Of a stretch of 64,000 bases of DNA, positions 24,942-33,226 are shown one piece after another. The notes beneath the pieces were generated by a model. It did not search any database. It had not been told where the DNA came from and saw only the letters and a list, made by a program, of their open reading frames with translations. The stretch is from DASQYE01 sp036389675 (GTDB lineage: Bacteria > Acidobacteriota > Blastocatellia > Pyrinomonadales > Pyrinomonadaceae). Where the stretch lies: positions 1 to 64,000 of the forward strand of contig DASVWI010000018.1 of the NCBI GenBank assembly GCA_036389675.1, in the 5' to 3' direction. The stretch's first letter is position 1, and each line of letters begins with the position of its first letter. The position numbers and the translations under genes were made by a program.

Positions 24942-25976
24942 TTACGGGTTGCTGCCCGTCAGTAAGAGTCCGGTCTTCTCGTCGAGGCCGGCCATCAGGT
25001 TCATGTTCTGGACGGCCTGACCAGCCGCGCCTTTGACCAGATTATCGAGCGCCGTGAAGACGACGAGGCTGTGCCCGCGGACGGCCATGCCTATGTCGCA
25101 GAAGTTGGTCGTCTTGACCCAGTTGATATCGGGCGAGCCTTCGACCAGACGCACGAAGAAGGAGTCGCGATAGAACTCACTGAAGAGTTCGCGGGCTTCC
25201 GCGTTTGTCAGCTCCCCTTTCGTTTCCGCATAGATGGAGGCGAAGATGCCGCGCGCGACCGGCAGGCTGTGCGTCATAAAGAGAAGCTCGCTGGCCCAAT
25301 CACCGACGGCGCGCAACTCCTGCTCTATCTCCGGCACGTGCTGGTGCGTGAAAGGCTTGTAAGCGTAGAAGGAGTTCATACGCTGCGGGTGATGCGTGTT
25401 GGAGGCTGCCTTAGCGCCGGAGCCGGACGAGCCCGTCTTGGCGTCAACCACTACACGCCCCTGCAAAATGTTATGCGCGACCAGAGGCGCTAGGCCCAGC
25501 AGCGTCGCCGTGGCAAAGCATCCGGGATTGCTGATGCATCGCGCCTCTTTGATTCGCTCACGATTGGTTTCCGTCAACCCGTAAATGAAATCACCCTGCG
25601 CGCCCATGGCCGTATGCTCGCGCCCGTAATGTTCAGCGAACGCGCCCGCATCGCGCAGACGGAAATCGCCCGACAGATCAATGACCCTGATCGCGCGCGG
25701 CAGACGCGGCACAACGCTCATCGCCTGTCCGTGCGGCAGCGCGAGAAAGATGAAGTCTAAATCCTTCAGGCTCTCCAACTCTTCGGGCACGCGTGTGAAG
25801 CGCAAATCGGTCAGCCCGTAAAGATTTTTGTGAACGTCTGCGACCGCCCGCTCGGCATGCTCGTTCGCCGTCACGAGCGCAATCTCGACCGATGGATGCA
25901 TGAGCAGTATGCGCAACAGCTCCGCGCCGCCATAGCCCGACCCGCCGAAGATGCCGACTCTTATCTTCTTCATCAT
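24942..25976 (-). CDS. argC: N-acetyl-gamma-glutamyl-phosphate reductase
   Basis: 344 residues. Rossmann NADP motif GIFGGSGYGGAELLR, catalytic cysteine in SNPGCFATAT, and the later HHPQRMNSFYAY and HVPEIEQEL motifs of ArgC. It reduces N-acylglutamyl phosphate to the semialdehyde. The frame starts TTG-ATG-ATG; one of the ATGs is preferred. It lies 20 bp downstream of the P-loop gene, so it is in the same transcript. Typical length and all key residues present. Confidence 0.95.
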   Translation of the reverse strand: MMKKIRVGIFGGSGYGGAELLRILLMHPSVEIALVTANEHAERAVADVHKNLYGLTDLRFTRVPEELESLKDLDFIFLALPHGQAMSVVPRLPRAIRVIDLSGDFRLRDAGAFAEHYGREHTAMGAQGDFIYGLTETNRERIKEARCISNPGCFATATLLGLAPLVAHNILQGRVVVDAKTGSSGSGAKAASNTHHPQRMNSFYAYKPFTHQHVPEIEQELRAVGDWASELLFMTHSLPVARGIFASIYAETKGELTNAEARELFSEFYRDSFFVRLVEGSPDINWVKTTNFCDIGMAVRGHSLVVFTALDNLVKGAAGQAVQNMNLMAGLDEKTGLLLTGSNP

Positions 25977-25996
25977 CAATATCGCTTCGCGGCGCT

Positions 25997-27082
25997 TCAG
26001 GCGCGCGCCGGGAGTTTCGCCTGAACCAGATTGAAGAGCCGCGCACCGTCGCGCCGCGCATTGCCCGCCGGGACATCGAACTCCTGCTCGATGTAGTCCT
26101 GACCCATCTGCGAATCCGTCACAGAGCCCGCGATCACATCCACCTCAATCCCGCGCCGCCTGAACAACTCTATGCCGCCCCACGCGCCGACATAATCGGA
26201 AGCGCAGAAGACAATCGCGGCGGTCGCCTCTCGCAGCTCCGCATCGTCGAACACGGAATCCACGGCGTAGCCCCCGAGGATGCCGTCGCCAAGCTCTATG
26301 ACGATCAAATCCGGCGCGCTCTCGTTGAGACGCGCGATGATGGCCTTGGCGACGGGCGATAGGTCGCCAGCGCCGACCGTCGAAGGCAAGCCACAATCGA
26401 GGAAGCTCGCGGTCGCCACCGCGCCGTGATCAGCCATGTTTAGCGTGTCGCGCAGGCAGGCGACGCCCGAAAGCTTGGCTCCGGCCACACGCAGCCCGTC
26501 GCGCGTCGCCTGCTTGATCAACTCCGTCGCAGCATACGTCTTCCCGCTGTTCATGCATGTTCCGGCAACGAGCACGAGCGGCGCAGTCTCGCCCAAACTC
26601 TCTCTGACGGGCAGCGCCGCGTCCGAGATGTTAAGCACGCGCCCATCCTCGTCGCAGGCCATGCCGATGACTTCGACGCTGATGGCATCACTCAGGCTCG
26701 AATGGTGGCCCGTGCAACGACCGATCACGCCGCCCATGTTCAGGAGGTGCAGCCTGTCACCGGCCTTGATGCTCTCCGGCACGTCTCCCACGAAGCCTTT
26801 CAAAGCGCGGCGTCTGCCGAGCACGCCGATGATGGTATCGCCCGGATTGATCTTCGCCAGCCTGCCCGTCGGCAGCTCCAACTGGTTATAGGTCGCGCTG
26901 TCGGTCAGGGCACGCACCGCCACCACGTCCCCGGCGCGTGGCGCGCTTCTTGTGTTGGACGCGCGTGTGACCGCGACTGTTTTCGTTAGCCCCAGAGGGG
27001 ACGCGGCAGAGCCTATCTTGTCCGCCTCCAACACTGTCACGGCGCTCGCAAAGATTGAATCCGCAACTTCCTTCACATGCAT
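25997..27082 (-). CDS. P-loop protein of unknown function embedded in arg operon
   Basis: 361 residues from MHVKEVADS, preceded by AGGAG; the frame is open to 27133. Residues about 35-160 look beta-rich, with short strands and glycine turns (GDTIIGVLG, GDRLHLLNMGGVIG). A P-loop domain follows, with Walker A GTCMNSGKT at 174-182, a downstream GAKLSG switch-like segment and the Walker B-like LIVIELGDGILGG. The layout recalls SIMIBI-type P-loop proteins such as BioD, and distantly DUF1611/DgcN proteins, one of which is known as a D-glutamate N-acetyltransferase. I cannot assign a function. Its place between argG and argC, with no N-acylglutamate synthase in the window, makes an acyl-transfer or related arginine role plausible (inference). 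Confidence 0.8.
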   Translation of the reverse strand: MHVKEVADSIFASAVTVLEADKIGSAASPLGLTKTVAVTRASNTRSAPRAGDVVAVRALTDSATYNQLELPTGRLAKINPGDTIIGVLGRRRALKGFVGDVPESIKAGDRLHLLNMGGVIGRCTGHHSSLSDAISVEVIGMACDEDGRVLNISDAALPVRESLGETAPLVLVAGTCMNSGKTYAATELIKQATRDGLRVAGAKLSGVACLRDTLNMADHGAVATASFLDCGLPSTVGAGDLSPVAKAIIARLNESAPDLIVIELGDGILGGYAVDSVFDDAELREATAAIVFCASDYVGAWGGIELFRRRGIEVDVIAGSVTDSQMGQDYIEQEFDVPAGNARRDGARLFNLVQAKLPARA

Positions 27083-27161
27083 CTCTTGAAGACTCCTATC
27101 GAATGATTCAACGCTACCGACCAACTCAACCATCTACCGGCCATCAATCGCCCGGCCTATT

Positions 27162-28379
27162 TCAGTGGGCCAACCCTTTGAGTCTAAGGCGCAGCGCATT
27201 GAGCTTGATGAAGCCTTCGGCGTCGCGCTGGTTGTAGACCTCTTCGGCCTCGAAGGTCGCCAGACGCTCGTTGTAGAGCGAGCGAGGGGCGCGGCGTCCC
27301 GTGACCGTCGCGCTGCCGCGATAAAGCTTGAGGCGTACTTCACCCGTCACGCCCGTCTGTGTCTCGTCTATGATCTTACGCATCAGATCGAACTCAGGCG
27401 CGAACCAGAAACCGTAGTAGATGCTCTCGGCAAATTTGACGCCGAGCGAGTCGCGCAAACGCATCACTTCACGATCAAGCGTAATGGATTCGAGCGCCCG
27501 ATGCGCCGCTTGCAGAATCGTCACACCCGGCGTTTCGTAGACGCCGCGCGACTTCATTCCGACGAAACGATTCTCGACCAGATCGACGCGCCCGATGCCG
27601 TGAGAGCCTCCCGCCTCGTTCAACGCTTCGAGCAGAGCGACCGGCCCCAGAGCCGCGCCGTTGACCGACACGGGCTCGCCCCGCTCGAATCCTATCTCTA
27701 TATACTCGGGCTCGCCCTTCGCTTCCTCCGGCGCTTTCGTCAACTGGAAAATATCAGCGGGCGGCTCTCGCCATGGGTCTTCCAGAATTCCTCCCTCGTA
27801 GGAGATGTGCATCAGGTTGCGATCCGTCGAATAGGGCTTGGAAGCGGTCGCCGTGACGGGGATGTTGTGCTCGGCGGCGTAAGCGATCAGGTCTGTGCGC
27901 CCCTTGAATTCCCATTCGCGCCACGGAGCGACGACCTTGATGTCCGGCTCAAGGGCGTAGTACGTGAGCTCGAATCTGACCTGATCATTGCCCTTGCCCG
28001 TTGCGCCGTGCGCGACGGCGTCCGCGCCCTCACGCCGCGCAATCTCTATCTGTCGCTTGGCGATGACGGGCCGCGCCAGACTTGTGCCGAGCAGGTAGAC
28101 GCCCTCGTAAACGGCATTGGCTTTGATCGCAGTCCAGACATAATCGCGCACGAACTCTTCGCGCAGGTCTTCCACATAGAGCCTGGACGCGCCCGTCTCG
28201 CGCGCCTTCGCCTCAAGCCCCTGCAACTCTTCGCCCTGCCCCACGTCGGCGCAGTAGCAGACGACTTCGCAACGGTAACGCTCCTTCAGCCAGCGCAGCA
28301 TCACCGAAGTATCAAGGCCGCCCGAATAAGCGAGCACGATTTTCTTTATCTTCTTCTCAGCCACTTCCGTGTCCTTCAA
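27162..28379 (-). CDS. argG: Argininosuccinate synthase
   Basis: 405 residues. The PP-loop AYSGGLDTS near the N-terminus, the citrulline/aspartate loops HGATGKGNDQVRFE and the conserved SYEGGILEDP are intact. It joins citrulline and aspartate with ATP. The first codon is a TTG overlapping the argR stop in TTGA, with GGGAG eight bases before it; a GTG five codons later is an alternative. Coupled directly to argR upstream, and followed by the P-loop gene after about 80 bp. Confidence 0.96.
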   Translation of the reverse strand: MKDTEVAEKKIKKIVLAYSGGLDTSVMLRWLKERYRCEVVCYCADVGQGEELQGLEAKARETGASRLYVEDLREEFVRDYVWTAIKANAVYEGVYLLGTSLARPVIAKRQIEIARREGADAVAHGATGKGNDQVRFELTYYALEPDIKVVAPWREWEFKGRTDLIAYAAEHNIPVTATASKPYSTDRNLMHISYEGGILEDPWREPPADIFQLTKAPEEAKGEPEYIEIGFERGEPVSVNGAALGPVALLEALNEAGGSHGIGRVDLVENRFVGMKSRGVYETPGVTILQAAHRALESITLDREVMRLRDSLGVKFAESIYYGFWFAPEFDLMRKIIDETQTGVTGEVRLKLYRGSATVTGRRAPRSLYNERLATFEAEEVYNQRDAEGFIKLNALRLRLKGLAH

Positions 28380-28792
28380 CCGAATATCTCCCAGACCTTC
28401 CTGATCACCACCCGCTGGCTCTTGCGCTCGCGGGCGGCGATGAAAACCGTGTCCTCCCCGGCCAGTGTGCCGACGATATCGGAGAGACCGGCCCGATCAA
28501 TCTCGACCGCCACGGCTGACGCCAGCCCCGGCTCGCAGCGCGCCACGACCAGAGAGTCGCCCGCCGCCTCCAGACTCAAGAGCCCGCGCCGCCCCGCGCT
28601 GTGCGTCGCCTGCGGCAAGGCGTAAGCCCCTTGATGCTTGACTATCCCCAGCTCCAACAGATCACGAGAGACGCTCGATTGCGTCGCCTCCATCCCGCCG
28701 CGCTCAAGCAGTTCTCTCAATTCCTCCTGCGTGCCGATGCGTCTGGCCCTTATCAAACTCAGTATCTTTTTCTGTCTGGTCTCTTTATTCAT
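28376..28792 (-). CDS. argR: Arginine repressor
   Basis: 138 residues from the ATG at 28792 (a TTG five codons upstream overlaps the operator). The N-terminal winged helix (IGTQEELRELLERGGMEATQSSVSRDL) is followed by the C-terminal hexamerisation and arginine-binding domain with GTLAGEDTVF, where characterised ArgR proteins usually have two aspartates and this one has Glu-Asp. It is the first gene of the arg operon and is divergent from argH; a palindromic region lies between. Autoregulation is likely. No conventional ribosome-binding site is visible. Confidence 0.93.
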   Translation of the reverse strand: MNKETRQKKILSLIRARRIGTQEELRELLERGGMEATQSSVSRDLLELGIVKHQGAYALPQATHSAGRRGLLSLEAAGDSLVVARCEPGLASAVAVEIDRAGLSDIVGTLAGEDTVFIAARERKSQRVVIRKVWEIFG

Positions 28793-28799
28793 CGCATGT

Positions 28800-28855
28800 T
28801 TATGCAATTATTTTGCATAACTTGTGCATAGATGCATAAAATAGCATTCAGGATG
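28800..28855. promoter_or_regulatory. Putative ArgR operator cluster and argH promoter
   Basis: A perfect 8-bp inverted repeat, TTATGCAA (28800-28807) and TTGCATAA (28813-28820), around a 5-bp A/T spacer resembles an ARG-box half-site pair. Further TGCAT words follow at 28826-28853. A possible argH promoter, TTGCAT (28813-28818) and TAAAAT (28837-28842) with 18-bp spacing, overlaps these sites, so a bound repressor would block it. Confidence 0.65.
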
Positions 28856-28940
28856 CATGAAGTCAAACAAATCTGCTCCTGCGGCGCGGCCCGGCGAGGG
28901 TACAATGAGGTCAGCAGAAGTGGACGGAGGTGTTCATCAG

Positions 28941-30329
28941 GTGAGCGAAACAAAAAATCTGTGGGGCGGGCGGTTCAAGGGGGAGGCAGACCCGCGCTTC
29001 GTCGAGTTCAACCGCTCGTTCAGCTTTGATCGCAGGATTTTCGAGGCGGACGTGCGCGCCAGCCTCGCGCACTGCGAAGCGCTGCGGGGGGCGGGCGTGC
29101 TCAATGCTTCCGAGGCCGAGCGTATCAGGAACGGGCTACAGACGATTCTCAAGCGCGCCGCGACCGACGCGCGTTATTTCGATGAGCTGCCGTCTGAGGA
29201 TATTCACTCTTTCATTGAAGCGCGGCTCGTTCAGCTCGTAGGCGACACGGGCCGCAAGCTTCACGCGGGCAGAAGCCGCAACGATCAGGTGGCAACGGCG
29301 CTGCGGCTGTGGCTGCGCGACGAGATTGATCGTATCGGTGAGCGCGTGCGCGGGGCACAGGCGGCGCTGCTGGAACTGGCGGAAGCGCACAGCGAAGCAG
29401 TCCTGCCCGGCTACACGCACCTGCAACGCGCGCAGCCCGTGCTGTGGGCTCACTGGTGTCTGGCCTATTTCGAGATGCTCAGGCGCGACCATGAGCGCCT
29501 CTGTGAAGTGCGCCGCCGCGTCAATGTGCTGCCGCTCGGCTCAGCTGCGCTGGCCGGAACATCTTACAGGATAGATCGCGTGGCGCTCGCTCGTGAGCTT
29601 GGCTTCGAGGGCATCTCGCGCAACAGCCTCGACGCCGTGAGCGACCGTGATTTCTGTATAGAGTTTGCGAGCGCCGCCTCGCTCATCATGCTTCACCTGT
29701 CGCGTCTGGCCGAAGATATCATCCTCTATGCAACCACCGAATTCGGTTTTCTTGAACTGAGCGATGCGGTCGCGACAGGCTCCAGCATCATGCCGCAGAA
29801 GAAGAACCCTGACTCTATGGAGCTGGTGCGCGGCAAGGCGGGCCGCGTCTTCGGCAATACCGTGGGCCTGTTGGCGACACTGAAGGGATTGCCGCTCGCC
29901 TATAACAAGGACATGCAGGAGGACAAGGAGGCCGTCTTCGACACGGTAGACACGGTCGCGGCATCGCTGGAAGTGACAAGGACCGTGCTTGGCAACGTGC
30001 GCGTGCGCGAAGGGGCGACCGCAGAGGCGGCGGCGCGGGGCTATATGAATGCGACCGAGCTGGCCGATTACCTTGCGCGCAAAGGGATGCCGTTTCGCGA
30101 AGCGCACGATGCTGTGGGGCGCATCGTCCTCATCGCCATAGAGCGCGGCGTTGAGCTTGAACATCTCCCGCTGGAAGAGATGCGCGCCGTCTCTTCGCTC
30201 GTCGAAAAGGACGTTTACGAGGCTCTCTCGCTTGAGCAAACTCTCGCGACCAAATCACAACCCGGCGGCACAGCACCCGAACGCGTCGCCGCAGCGCTCA
30301 TTGAAGCGCGCGAGTCCTTAAAGCAGTAG
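28941..30329 (+). CDS. argH: Argininosuccinate lyase
   Basis: 462 residues from the GTG at 28941, chosen because GGAGG lies ten bases upstream and the protein then starts SETKNLWGGRFKG as ArgH normally does; the open frame reaches 28857 without support. The fumarase-superfamily signature GSSIMPQKKNPD is present, along with HAGRSRNDQVAT and HLQRAQP. It splits argininosuccinate into arginine and fumarate. Transcribed away from argR, from a promoter that overlaps the putative operator. Convergent with livF after only 18 bp, and no terminator is visible between them. Confidence 0.96.
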   Translation: MSETKNLWGGRFKGEADPRFVEFNRSFSFDRRIFEADVRASLAHCEALRGAGVLNASEAERIRNGLQTILKRAATDARYFDELPSEDIHSFIEARLVQLVGDTGRKLHAGRSRNDQVATALRLWLRDEIDRIGERVRGAQAALLELAEAHSEAVLPGYTHLQRAQPVLWAHWCLAYFEMLRRDHERLCEVRRRVNVLPLGSAALAGTSYRIDRVALARELGFEGISRNSLDAVSDRDFCIEFASAASLIMLHLSRLAEDIILYATTEFGFLELSDAVATGSSIMPQKKNPDSMELVRGKAGRVFGNTVGLLATLKGLPLAYNKDMQEDKEAVFDTVDTVAASLEVTRTVLGNVRVREGATAEAAARGYMNATELADYLARKGMPFREAHDAVGRIVLIAIERGVELEHLPLEEMRAVSSLVEKDVYEALSLEQTLATKSQPGGTAPERVAAALIEARESLKQ

Positions 30330-30347
30330 ATAGTCCGGGCAAAGGTA

Positions 30348-31052
30348 TCACTCGCCTAGGTAGGCTTCCTTGATGCGTGGGTCGGCGGCGAGGTCTTTCG
30401 ATGGCCCTTCCATGACGATCTGCCCGGTTTCGAGCACGTAGGCGCGGTCGGAGTGTTTGAGCGCGGCGTGCGCGTTCTGTTCGACGAGAAGGATGGTCGT
30501 GCCTTCGCTCCTGATCTCCTCTATGGCCTCGAAGATGGTGTGGACGACGAGGGGGGCGAGCCCGAGCGAGGGCTCGTCAAGAAGGAGCAGTCTGGGGCGC
30601 GACATCAGTGCGCGGCCCATGGCGAGCATCTGCTGCTCGCCGCCTGAAAGCGTCCCGGCCTTTTGCGATTCGCGCTCCTTCAGGCGCGGGAACATGGTGA
30701 AGGCGCGTTCCATGTCCTGTTTGATCTCGGCCTTGTTCTTTTTCAGGTAAGCGCCCATCTGCAAGTTCTCGCGCACGGAGAGGTTGGCGAAGACGCCGCG
30801 TCCTTCGGGCGACATGGAGATGCCGCGCGCGACCAGCTTGTGCGTGGGCTCGCCGCTGATGTCCTCGCCTTCAAAGACGATGCGTCCCTCGCGCGGCTCA
30901 AGCAGGCCCGTAATCGTGCGTAGCGTAGTCGTCTTGCCCGCGCCGTTTGCGCCGATCAGGGTGACAACTTCGCCCTTCTCGACATGCATGGAGATGCCCG
31001 TCAGCGCCTCTATAGCGCCGTAGTTGACCGAGATGTTTTCGATTGTCAGCAT
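30348..31052 (-). CDS. livF: Branched-chain amino-acid ABC transporter ATPase LivF-type
   Basis: 234 residues. Walker A GANGAGKT, ABC signature LSGGEQQML, Walker B LLLLDEPSLGLAP and the HAALKHSDRAYVLETG end that marks LivF. It powers import with LivG, LivH, LivM and the binding protein encoded upstream. It is the last gene of the run and is separated from livG by 89 bp of G-rich repeat hairpin. Substrate could be branched-chain amino acids or another amide compound. Confidence 0.92.
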   Translation of the reverse strand: MLTIENISVNYGAIEALTGISMHVEKGEVVTLIGANGAGKTTTLRTITGLLEPREGRIVFEGEDISGEPTHKLVARGISMSPEGRGVFANLSVRENLQMGAYLKKNKAEIKQDMERAFTMFPRLKERESQKAGTLSGGEQQMLAMGRALMSRPRLLLLDEPSLGLAPLVVHTIFEAIEEIRSEGTTILLVEQNAHAALKHSDRAYVLETGQIVMEGPSKDLAADPRIKEAYLGE

Positions 31053-31054
31053 AA

Positions 31055-31139
31055 AAGCAGGGGGTCGGGGGCCGGGGGTCGGGGGGTCAGTTGAAGCAGG
31101 TTTTCACCGGCCCCTGCCCCCTAGCCCCCGGCCACTGTT
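31055..31139. repeat. Heptamer-repeat hairpin, GGGGGTC family
   Basis: GGGGGTC GGGGGCC-type words (31063-31090) face CCGGCCCCTGCCCCCTAG-type words (31110-31133). The element fills the livG-livF gap and would form a very stable GC hairpin in mRNA, upstream of the livF start. Confidence 0.7.
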
Positions 31140-31141
31140 CT

Positions 31142-31996
31142 TCAATCTCCTAAGTACGCTTCGATCACCTTCGGATCGTTTTTGATCTGTTCGGGCAGGC
31201 CGAGCGCGATGGACTTGCCGTAGTCAACAACCTGTATGCGCTCGCAGACGCCCATGACGACTTTCATATTGTGCTCGACGAGGAGGATGGTCAGGCCGAA
31301 GCGGTCGCGTATCTGCTTGATCAGGGCCATCAGGTCGTCCTGCTCGGAAGGATTCATGCCCGCCGCCGGCTCGTCTAACAGCAGAAGCTTCGGGCGCGTG
31401 GCGAGCGCGCGAACGATCTCAAGCCTTCGCTGGTTGCCGTAAGCGAGGCTCGTGCCGCCTTCGTTCTGCAAGCGCTCAAGGTCGAAGATTCTGAGCAGCT
31501 CAAGACAAAAATCGCGCTGCTCTCGCTCGTCGCGACTGAAGCGCGGCGTGCGAAAGACTGCGTCCGCCAAGGTCTGGCGGGCGTGTATGTGGCAGGCCGT
31601 CAGGACATTTTCCAGCACGCTCATGCCCGGGAAGAGACGTATATTTTGAAACGTGCGAGAGATGCCGCGACGCGCTATCTGATAGGGGCGCAGGCCGTCT
31701 ATGCGCTTGCCCTGAAAATAGATTTCGCCGTCCGTCGGCTCGTAAACTCCCGTCAGCAGGTTGAAGATCGTCGTCTTGCCCGCGCCGTTTGGCCCAATCA
31801 GGCCGTAGATTTCCCCTTCCTGCACGGCCATGTCGAGCGTGTTGACGGCGATGAGACCGCCGAAGCGGATAGTGCATTTGTCGGTCTTGAGCGTGCAGCC
31901 GCTCGTGTCCACAGTCTGCTTCGAGCGGGCGGTGTGTGCCGCCTCGGTGATAATGGATTCGGCGCTGGCTGGATTTGTTCCGGGCGCTTCGTTCAT
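31142..31996 (-). CDS. livG: Branched-chain amino-acid ABC transporter ATPase LivG-type
   Basis: 284 residues. A 35-residue polar N-terminal extension precedes the ABC domain with Walker A GPNGAGKT, a LivG-type insertion (ISRTFQNIRLFPGMSVLENV), the signature LAYGNQRRLEI and Walker B LLLLDEPAAGMNP. GGTGGAG lies before the ATG, which overlaps the livM stop by four bases (ATGA), so translation is coupled. The LAYGNQRR signature instead of LSGGQ is normal for LivG. Confidence 0.92.
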   Translation of the reverse strand: MNEAPGTNPASAESIITEAAHTARSKQTVDTSGCTLKTDKCTIRFGGLIAVNTLDMAVQEGEIYGLIGPNGAGKTTIFNLLTGVYEPTDGEIYFQGKRIDGLRPYQIARRGISRTFQNIRLFPGMSVLENVLTACHIHARQTLADAVFRTPRFSRDEREQRDFCLELLRIFDLERLQNEGGTSLAYGNQRRLEIVRALATRPKLLLLDEPAAGMNPSEQDDLMALIKQIRDRFGLTILLVEHNMKVVMGVCERIQVVDYGKSIALGLPEQIKNDPKVIEAYLGD

Positions 31997-33126
31997 CTGT
32001 TCTCCACCTCTTTAGCAGGGTCAGCCGTCGGGTCAGTGCGTTCCGCTATGGGCACGCCCGCCGCTCCCTTCGCGGCTTCGCCTTCCGGCGCTTTCTGCGC
32101 GCGCTTCAGCCAGTTGAAGCCGAACTCGCGCCCGCCCAGCATGCCTTGCGGTCTGGTGATCATAATGATGATCAGGAGCAGCGCGTAGATCACCAGCCGG
32201 TAATCATAGACGCCGCCCGGAAGCTGCCTGAGCAGCTCGGGCAGGAAGGTAATCACTATCGCTCCCAAGACAGAACCTGTGATGGAGCCCATCCCGCCGA
32301 GCACGATCATAATAATGATCTCAAAAGAGCGGACGAAGGTGAAGTCGTTCGGATGCGGCAAGCGCCAGTGGCCGTAGAGCGCCCCGGCGATTCCGGCAAA
32401 CGCCGAGCTGATGACGAAGGCCGTCACTTTATAGCGCGTCGTATTGACGCCCATCGCCTGCGCCGCCAGCTCGTCTTCGCGGATGGAGATCAGAGCGCGC
32501 CCGGTGTCCGAGTTGACTATGTTGTAGATGACGACGATGGTGATGACGGCGAAGATGCCTATCCACAGAAAGTCTGTGTAGGCGGGAATCGTCACGCGAC
32601 CGGGCCACGGGTCAACAGCACCGCGAAAGCCCGTGGCCGCGCCGACCTTGTTGATGTTGACGATGAGAATGCGAATGATCTCGGCAAAGCCGAGCGTGGC
32701 GATTGCCAGATAGTCGCCGCGCAGGCGAAGGGTCGGGATGCCGACGATCAATCCGGCAAGCGCCGCCGCGAGCGCGCCGACCAGAATGACGAAGACGAAG
32801 ACAATCGCGGCGGCTGCGCCCGCGCCGACCACGCCCGCAAGCTGCCCTTCGATGCTTTGCGTGTGATAGACCGTCAGGTAGGCGGACGTGTACGCGCCGA
32901 CCGCCATAAAGCCGACGTGCCCTATGGAGAACTGGCCCGTGAATCCGTTGATCAGGTTCAGAGAGACGGCGAGGATGATATTGATGCCCGCCATCTTCCA
33001 GAGGTCTACCTGATAGAGCGGCACGCCGACGCCGAACAGCCCCGCCTTGCTCATCATCGCGTTGACGGCAACGAGCGCAAGGACGATCAGGAGCGCAACG
33101 AGAACTCTTTTGACGAAGCTTGGCAT
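31993..33126 (-). CDS. livM: Branched-chain amino-acid ABC transporter permease LivM-type
   Basis: 377 residues, about eight to ten hydrophobic helices, with the family signatures GHVGFMAVGAYTSAYL and LRLRGDYLAIATLGFAEIIR. It forms the channel with LivH. A hydrophilic C-terminal tail of about 45 residues is basic then acidic. The start lies next to the heptamer hairpin at 33134-33225, and no ribosome-binding site is visible, as with argD and ybeY. Confidence 0.92.
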   Translation of the reverse strand: MPSFVKRVLVALLIVLALVAVNAMMSKAGLFGVGVPLYQVDLWKMAGINIILAVSLNLINGFTGQFSIGHVGFMAVGAYTSAYLTVYHTQSIEGQLAGVVGAGAAAAIVFVFVILVGALAAALAGLIVGIPTLRLRGDYLAIATLGFAEIIRILIVNINKVGAATGFRGAVDPWPGRVTIPAYTDFLWIGIFAVITIVVIYNIVNSDTGRALISIREDELAAQAMGVNTTRYKVTAFVISSAFAGIAGALYGHWRLPHPNDFTFVRSFEIIIMIVLGGMGSITGSVLGAIVITFLPELLRQLPGGVYDYRLVIYALLLIIIMITRPQGMLGGREFGFNWLKRAQKAPEGEAAKGAAGVPIAERTDPTADPAKEVENR

Positions 33127-33133
33127 AAGTTTA

Positions 33134-33225
33134 AGTGACGAGGGACGAGTTGATGAGTGACAAGTTGTAAGCTTAAAAGCTTCAGTCCATGCTCGTCACT
33201 CGTCACACTTTACTTGTCACCGCTT
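33134..33225. repeat. Heptamer-repeat hairpin, GTGACGA family, copy E
   Basis: AGTGACG AGGGACG AGTTGATG AGTGACAAG words pair with CTCGTCACTCGTCAC and CTTGTCACC words. The centre has AAGCTTAAAAGCTT. It fills the livH-livM gap. Confidence 0.72.
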
Positions 33226-33226
33226 T

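Noticed and set aside
27165..28625. A long open frame (486 codons) on the plus strand
   Set aside because: It is the antisense of argG and argR. High G+C at third positions keeps such frames open, and the composition is Arg/Ala-rich with no family motif.
31975..33138. A 387-codon plus-strand frame over livM
   Set aside because: Shadow of livM; the product is Asp/Arg-rich and non-globular.
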